Below are positions 15,142 through 18,833 of a stretch of 18,833 bases of DNA, one piece after another. A program made the translations under genes and the position numbers. The first letter of the stretch is position 1, and the number at the start of each line of letters is the position of its first letter. The notes under the pieces were generated by a model. That model did not search any database, was not told the DNA's origin, and saw only the letters and a list, made by a program, of their open reading frames with translations. Location: assembly GCA_035564555.1 (NCBI GenBank), contig DATMTS010000083.1:1-18833 (forward strand), written 5' to 3'. This DNA is from DATMTS01 sp035564555 (GTDB lineage Bacteria > Actinomycetota > Actinomycetes > Actinomycetales > Microbacteriaceae).

Positions 15142-16138
15142 CGTCATACTCGGCGACTCGTTGCTGCCCCGCGAGGCGTGGCCACAACGCCGGGCGACAC
15201 TTCTGCGAACATTCACCGATACCGTCTACGGTCACACGCCGCCCGGAGGCCGCGTCCATTCGCTCGAACGTGTCAGCGAGGAGCGCCACGTGCTCGGCGG
15301 CCGTGCCGATCGATTGCGCTTCCGATTCGTTGTCGCGTGCCCGCAGGGCGACCTTCCCGTTGATCTGCTCGTTCACACGCCTGCCGATACAGCCCGAACT
15401 CGGCCGGCGCCGGTGTTCCTCGGTCTGAACTTCGACGGCAATGACGGCACTATCGCGGGCGAGCAGTCGCGCCGGTGGCCATACGCACGCGCTGCGGAAC
15501 GCGGATACGCCGTCGCCACGGCGTGCTACCAGCAGCTCGAACCGGACGCGGCCGGTGCCACATCGGGAGCCCGCTCGCTCTTCCCGGACGACTCCTGGGG
15601 AGCCGTCGCCGCCTGGTCTTGGGGTCTGTCCCGCTGCCTGGACGCGGTCGATGCAATCGATGTGCTCGACGCCGACCGCACCATCGTGCTCGGTCACTCC
15701 CGCCTCGGCAAAGCCGCGCTCTGGGCCGCTGCCCAGGACGATCGCTTCGCCGGTGCCATCAGCAATAACTCGGGATGCGCGGGAGCGTCGCTCTTCCGCC
15801 ACCCGGGCGGAGAGGACATCGCGGCGATTACGCAACACTTCCCCCACTGGTTCGCGCCCCGCTTCGAGTCCTATGCGAACGCCGAGCAGCGCCTCCCCAT
15901 CGATCAGCACCAGCTTCTGGCCATCATCGCACCACGACCGCTGCATGTAGCCAGCGCAAGCCGAGACCATTGGGCCGACCCCGAGGGCGAGCGCCTTGCC
16001 GTAGAGGCGGCGGCTCCCGTGTTCCGTCTCCTCGGAGGTGAAGAAGCGCTCTCCTACCACCTTCGCGACGGCGACCACGACATGCTCCGTGAGGACTGGG
16101 AGCACTTCTTGGCATTCGCAGACCGCTCGCTGCGCTAG
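15134..16138 (+). CDS. CE15-type glucuronoyl esterase-like alpha/beta hydrolase, no visible signal peptide
   Basis: Family members hydrolyse esters of (4-O-methyl-)glucuronic acid, such as lignin-glucuronoxylan links. From the GTG at 15134 (334 aa) I see DTVYGHTPPG (29-38), LGLNFDGNDG (97-105), the nucleophile Ser189 in GHSRLGKAALW, SGCAGASLFRHPGGED (213-228), HFPHWFAPRF (235-244), DQHQLLAIIAPRPLHVASA, Asp278 in RDHWADPEGE and His315 in DGDHDM. This order is the CE15 layout, with Ser, His and an acidic residue in place. No export signal precedes the domain in either candidate frame, so the enzyme appears cytoplasmic, unlike most described members. The N-terminus is uncertain because of a probable frameshift. 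The nearby LacI-type site links it to the six-gene operon. A second, decayed CE15 copy follows at 16761-17040. Confidence 0.8.
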   Translation: MDDVILGDSLLPREAWPQRRATLLRTFTDTVYGHTPPGGRVHSLERVSEERHVLGGRADRLRFRFVVACPQGDLPVDLLVHTPADTARTRPAPVFLGLNFDGNDGTIAGEQSRRWPYARAAERGYAVATACYQQLEPDAAGATSGARSLFPDDSWGAVAAWSWGLSRCLDAVDAIDVLDADRTIVLGHSRLGKAALWAAAQDDRFAGAISNNSGCAGASLFRHPGGEDIAAITQHFPHWFAPRFESYANAEQRLPIDQHQLLAIIAPRPLHVASASRDHWADPEGERLAVEAAAPVFRLLGGEEALSYHLRDGDHDMLREDWEHFLAFADRSLR

Positions 16139-16342
16139 CTGCCACGCAGTGCACACCGGTCGGCGCAAGCGGCCAGCTTTGAGTTCCTGATCCTGCTGCG
16201 CGGCACGGTACGCCACCAACAGCTCGTAAGGCTCCGGCTCGGGCGGCGGCGGCCGCTTCGCAGTCCAATTGTGATTCCACGAGTCGATCGCGCGACTGTG
16301 ATCCCACGCGGCAGAGCAGGCACCCTCAGCCGAACCCGGGTC

Positions 16343-16504
16343 CTGCAGCCGATCTCGGTCGCGCTGCCCAAACTCGCGCAGCACAGCGAGGTGAACATCC
16401 AACTCACCGGGCTGTCCCTGCCCTGCTGACCCACGTGGTGCTATTCATCGTCTTCCAGCGGTCATTCCTGCGCGGAGTCGGAAATGTCGGGAGGAGTCAA
16501 AGGA
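16343..16504 (+). pseudogene. Remnant of an ABC permease C-terminus (MalG type)
   Basis: The fragment reads LQPISVALPKLAQ, then after one lost base LLTHVVLFIVFQRSFLRGVGN, then after another shift GVKG. This parallels the end of the intact permease at 8091-9005 (QPISVVLP, FMIFQRNILRAAGN, AVKG). Upstream of 16343 the similarity stops abruptly, so only about the last 50 codons survive. The two frame breaks and lack of a start make it non-functional. The 200 nt before it (16139-16342) hold no gene I can support. Confidence 0.72.
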
Positions 16505-16512
16505 ACGACGGT

Positions 16513-16760
16513 ATGCACGACCGCATCGGGTCGCTTCCGCGGCGGGTACTGGTGACGGTCGCGGACGGCGCGATCGGCCGGGCAGCGACGGAGCGGCTGG
16601 TCGGCCTGGCCGGGTGATCGCCGGCGACGCACGCGACAAAGCCGTCCCCGCTCGGGCACTTGAGGGCGTCGACGCCGTCGTGCAACTTGGCGGCCGTCCC
16701 GCATCCCTCGCTCGGGACGCCGCCGACCGGTCTTCGGGACGAACGTGCTCGCGACGATTC
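16513..16760 (+). pseudogene. Remnant of the SDR sugar dehydrogenase N-terminal half
   Basis: Starting at the ATG at 16513, SLPRRVLVTVADGAIGRAATERL parallels ALPRHVLVTGADGMIGGALVERL of the intact enzyme (12797-13708), shown here only as matching blocks. The first glycine of the nucleotide-binding motif is replaced by Val. The frame ends in TGA at 16615-16617, then resumes in another frame with VIAGDARD, EGVDAVVQLGG and finally TNVLATI in a third frame, matching VIVADAAD, YGVDGVAHLAA and RNTSATFTI. Similarity ends at about 16760, where CE15 sequence begins, marking an internal deletion junction. Confidence 0.72.
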
Positions 16761-17040
16761 GGCGTCGCCGTCTCCAACGACTCCGGCTGCGCGGGAGCGG
16801 CTGTTCCGGCACCCTGGCGGCGAGGACGTCGCGTGATCACAACGGCCTTCCCGCACTGGTTTCGCGCCCTCGTTCGCGACGCACGCGTACCGGGCGGATG
16901 AGATGCCTGTCGACCAGCATCAGCTCCTGGCGGCCATCGCCCCGCGTGGCCGACGGGATCGGTCACCACGTGCGTGAGGGCGGTCACGATCTCACCGTGG
17001 AGGACTTGATGCGCGCCCTCGACTTCGCAAGCGGCTACGC
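16761..17040 (+). pseudogene. Remnant of a second CE15 esterase, C-terminal part
   Basis: Blocks in successive frames match the intact esterase at 15134-16138: VAVSNDSGCAGA, LFRHPGGEDVA, AFPHWFRA, EMPVDQHQLLAAIAPR and HHVREGGHDLTVEDLM, equivalent to AISNNSGCAGA, LFRHPGGEDIA, HFPHWFAP, RLPIDQHQLLAIIAPR and YHLRDGDHDMLREDWE. The catalytic serine region is absent, at least three frame changes are needed, and the segment between APR and HHV has been deleted. The 3' end runs into the stop of the convergent gntR gene at 17035. Confidence 0.78.
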
Positions 17041-17736
17041 GGCGGGGTGCCGTGTGGTTCGGGCGTTGAGTTCGGCGAGCACCTCATGTTCGGCGTCGTC
17101 CAGATAGTCGGCCATGGCTTTCGCCGCCGATGAGTCTCCGGCCTGCAGGGCATCGAGCAGTTCGCGGTTGCGTTCGAGGTACCCCAGGTGGAATGCCGCC
17201 GGGTCGCTGATCATGTGGAAGACCAAACGCATCTCGTTCCAGATCGGCGTCAGAAGCGTGTCCAACCGGGTGCTCCCGTTGAGCGCGACGATGGCGATGT
17301 GGAAGCTGATGTTGTGCGAGCCGAGGGCGACCCAGTCCTGTGCAGCAGCCGCGGCATCCGCATCGCGCATCACACTGACCACTCGGTTCAGCCCGTCATG
17401 CGTGTGCGGTCGGCTCACAGCAGCACATTCGACAACGCGCCGACATGCATACAGTTCGACCACTGCCGACTCGCTCGGTGTACGTACGAAAACGCCGCGA
17501 TTGAGTTCGTGGACGAGGAGTCCCTCTTCGACAAGGGTGCGGAACGCTTCGCGCAGCGTGTTTCGTGACACGGCGAGCGCTTCGCAGATCTCAAGCTCGC
17601 TCATGCGGGAACCGGGAAGGAACGCGCCTGCGAGGATCCCTTCCCGTAAGACGTTTGCGACCTGCACGCTCCGGCTTGACTGTTCCAGTTTCGAGCGAGC
17701 CGAGACGAGCTCCTGATACACCGTGTTTGCACTCAC
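17035..17736 (-). CDS. GntR-family regulator with FCD-type effector domain
   Basis: This 233-aa regulator begins at a GTG (17736) preceded by AGAGGGGG. The winged helix-turn-helix spans about residues 22-87 (VANVLREGILAGAFLPGSRM, SELEICEALAVSRNTLREAFRTL, LNRGVFVRTPS), followed by an all-helical FCD domain. In many FCD proteins a metal is held by an Asp and three His; here the equivalent stretches read HNISFH, LERNREL and MADYLDD, so only one clear His seems kept. It may bind its effector without metal. It is divergent from pxpA, and an inverted repeat TTGTTGAACAA lies in the pxpA promoter, so it likely regulates pxpA and the transporter, perhaps in response to 5-oxoproline (inference). It converges with the CE15 remnant. 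Confidence 0.9.
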   Translation of the reverse strand: MSANTVYQELVSARSKLEQSSRSVQVANVLREGILAGAFLPGSRMSELEICEALAVSRNTLREAFRTLVEEGLLVHELNRGVFVRTPSESAVVELYACRRVVECAAVSRPHTHDGLNRVVSVMRDADAAAAAQDWVALGSHNISFHIAIVALNGSTRLDTLLTPIWNEMRLVFHMISDPAAFHLGYLERNRELLDALQAGDSSAAKAMADYLDDAEHEVLAELNARTTRHPAA

Positions 17737-17801
17737 TGATCCCCCTCTGCCCTCGACACCTGACAGTGTACAGCGGAGGTGTGAATTTAACTATCGAATG
17801 A

Positions 17802-17830
17802 TTGCAGGATTGTTGAACAACCTGTATCGT
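17802..17830 (+). promoter_or_regulatory. Promoter of pxpA giving a leaderless transcript
   Basis: A -35 TTGCAG (17802-17807) and -10 TATCGT (17825-17830) are separated by exactly 17 bp. The start site expected 7-8 nt beyond the -10 coincides with the GTG at 17838, and no Shine-Dalgarno precedes that codon. A leaderless mRNA, common in actinobacteria, explains both facts. Confidence 0.6.
17810..17820. promoter_or_regulatory. GntR/FCD-like operator inside the pxpA promoter spacer
   Basis: TTGTTGAACAA is a perfect 5-bp inverted repeat around a central G, of the TTGTnnnACAA kind seen with FCD-type GntR regulators. It lies wholly between the -35 and -10 of pxpA, so a bound repressor would block RNA polymerase. 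The adjacent divergent gntR gene is the obvious candidate regulator. Confidence 0.6.
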
Positions 17831-17837
17831 GCCCATC

Positions 17838-18674
17838 GTGGTCAGTATCGACATCAACGGTGATCTTGGTGAGTCCTTCGGGCAATGGCAGCTCGGAGAC
17901 GATCAAGCGATGCTCCGCGCGGTTTCGAGCGCGAATATCGCGTGCGGCTTCCATGCCGGCGACCCATCGACGGTGCGCGCCGTTGCGCGCACCGCCATCA
18001 GGGGCGACGTGACGATCGGCGCGCACGTCGGGTACCGGGATCTCATCGGCTTCGGGCGGCGGTTCATCGATGTCGACCCGCTGGAGCTGGCCGACGATGT
18101 GCTCTACCAGATCGCCGCCCTGGACGGAATCGCCCGGGCCGAGGGCGGCCGCGTACGGTATGTGAAACCCCACGGGGCCCTCTACAACGCGATCGGGAGA
18201 CACGTGCGGCAAGCGCAGGCCGTGGTCGATGGGATCTCGGCATATTCACCCGATCTGGTCGTGCTCGGGCTGCCCGGGGCCGTCGTCTTGGAACGCGCGA
18301 CAGCGCGCGGCCTTCGCGTCGCGATCGAGGCGTTCGCCGATCGCGCATACCTGCCCAGCTGTGAGCTCGTCCCCCGGGGCACACCGAACTCCGTTCTCCA
18401 CGACCCGGACGAAATTGCCGCCCGCGTCGTGCGGCTTGCGACGACCAGCCGGCTGGAGGCGGTGGACGGCCGGGTCCTGAAGATCGAGGCCGACTCCATC
18501 TGCGTGCACGGGGACACTCCCGGCGCGGTCGGAATCGCGAACCGTGTCCGTTCCGCCCTCGCCGAAGCCGGCGTGTCACTCGTCCCGTTCGCCGGAGATG
18601 CTCCGGCCCGAACGGTGGGCGTGACCTCGAACGACTCTCTCTCGCACCCACTGCAAGAAGGAAGAAGCCAATGA
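17838..18674 (+). CDS. pxpA: 5-oxoprolinase subunit A (LamB/YcsF family)
   Basis: PxpA acts with PxpB and PxpC to open 5-oxoproline to glutamate with ATP in the cytoplasm. From the GTG at 17838 the protein is about 278 aa, in line with the family (about 245-255 aa plus a short tail). Hallmarks are SIDINGDLGESFG at the N-terminus, SANIACGFHAGDP, IGAHVGYRDLIGFGRR, VKPHGALYN, EAFADRAY and ICVHGDTPGA. A GTG at 17829 is in frame but lies on the predicted -10 hexamer, so 17838 is preferred; it begins MVSIDING, like other family members. The stop overlaps the next start as ATGA. pxpB and pxpC are not in the window and may lie beyond the transporter to the right. Confidence 0.93.
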   Translation: MVSIDINGDLGESFGQWQLGDDQAMLRAVSSANIACGFHAGDPSTVRAVARTAIRGDVTIGAHVGYRDLIGFGRRFIDVDPLELADDVLYQIAALDGIARAEGGRVRYVKPHGALYNAIGRHVRQAQAVVDGISAYSPDLVVLGLPGAVVLERATARGLRVAIEAFADRAYLPSCELVPRGTPNSVLHDPDEIAARVVRLATTSRLEAVDGRVLKIEADSICVHGDTPGAVGIANRVRSALAEAGVSLVPFAGDAPARTVGVTSNDSLSHPLQEGRSQ

Positions 18675-18833
18675 ACGGTACGCCTCTGTCCACACGAACC
18701 AAGCCGGCTGCCGGGGCGGTCCGGGCCTTTATCGCGAGCCTGACCGGAACGTCGCTGGAGTACTACGACTTCGCCGTGTACTCGGTCGCGTCGGCCCTCG
18801 TCTTCCCTGCCGTGTTCTTCCCGGCCGAAGACC
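18671..18833 (+). CDS. MFS transporter, metabolite:H+ symporter (MHS) family, partial (right edge)
   Basis: Only the first 54 codons are present. After a short polar N-terminus (MNGTPLSTRTKPAAGAVR) the segment FIASLTGTSLEYYDFAVYS followed by ASALVFPAVFFP is the first-helix signature of MHS-family carriers (S-x-x-G-x-x-x-E-x-Y-D-F). Relatives import organic acids with protons. AGAAGGAAG upstream gives a good Shine-Dalgarno, and the ATG overlaps the pxpA stop by 4 nt, so the two genes are translated together. 5-oxoproline or a related compound is the likely cargo, inferred only from the neighbour. Confidence 0.85.
   Translation, partial: MNGTPLSTRTKPAAGAVRAFIASLTGTSLEYYDFAVYSVASALVFPAVFFPAED

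Noticed and set aside
14966..16402. 478-codon minus-strand frame opposite the CE15 gene
   Set aside because: The CE15 catalytic motifs on the plus strand are unmistakable; this frame is low-information antisense.
16139..16434. Minus-strand frame with AIDSWNHNWTAKRP and ELLVAYRAAQQDQEL, possibly a transposase or other gene remnant
   Set aside because: It looks slightly protein-like, but I cannot match it to a family, and it has no start, Shine-Dalgarno or terminal repeats. No insertion sequence is supported.
1..18833. CRISPR arrays, tRNA or rRNA genes, prophage or toxin-antitoxin modules
   Set aside because: No spaced direct repeats, cloverleaf-like or rRNA-like sequence, integrase or small toxin pair was seen.

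Overview
The window is high-GC DNA with GC-rich third codon positions, GTG/TTG starts, tightly overlapping genes and short unipartite operators. It looks like an actinobacterial chromosome, probably of the Microbacteriaceae type; the genus cannot be fixed from sequence alone. Nearly all of it is a carbohydrate/sugar-acid utilisation locus. The right end switches to an unrelated 5-oxoproline module.

Layout. (1) 1-2955, minus strand: a secreted clan GH-A glycoside hydrolase, a KDPG/KDPGal-type aldolase and a PfkB 2-keto-3-deoxygluconate kinase (cut by the left edge). (2) 3220-4263, plus strand: LacI-type regulator 1, ending at a shared bidirectional hairpin terminator. (3) 4345-6675, minus: a large secreted multi-domain GH-A-type hydrolase. 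(4) 13708-6938, minus: a six-gene operon of extended-SDR sugar dehydrogenase, ManD/RspA-like dehydratase, ABC solute-binding lipoprotein, two ABC permeases and a DgoD-like D-galactonate dehydratase. No ABC ATPase is encoded here. (5) 14841-13822, minus: LacI-type regulator 2. (6) 15134-16138, plus: a CE15 glucuronoyl-esterase-like hydrolase without a visible signal peptide and with a disturbed N-terminus. (7) 16139-17040: a gene graveyard with frameshifted, truncated plus-strand remnants of an ABC permease, the SDR dehydrogenase and a CE15 esterase, each with an intact relative in the window. (8) 17035-18833: a GntR/FCD regulator (minus), and divergently pxpA (5-oxoprolinase subunit A) followed by an MHS-type MFS transporter (cut by the right edge).

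Working model (inference). Exported hydrolases release oligosaccharides, the ABC system imports them, and the cytoplasmic CE15 enzyme removes an ester from a uronate. The SDR enzyme oxidises a sugar to an aldonate/lactone, two enolase-superfamily enzymes dehydrate sugar acids to 2-keto-3-deoxy acids, and the kinase and aldolase yield pyruvate and glyceraldehyde-3-phosphate. Two LacI proteins appear to divide control. Sites of the form ACAAGCGnTTGC precede both hydrolase genes. Sites of the form GCGAAAC(C/T)GCTTT lie at the six-gene operon promoter and in the lacI2/CE15 divergent region. pxpA seems to be read from a leaderless promoter with a GntR-like inverted repeat in its spacer.
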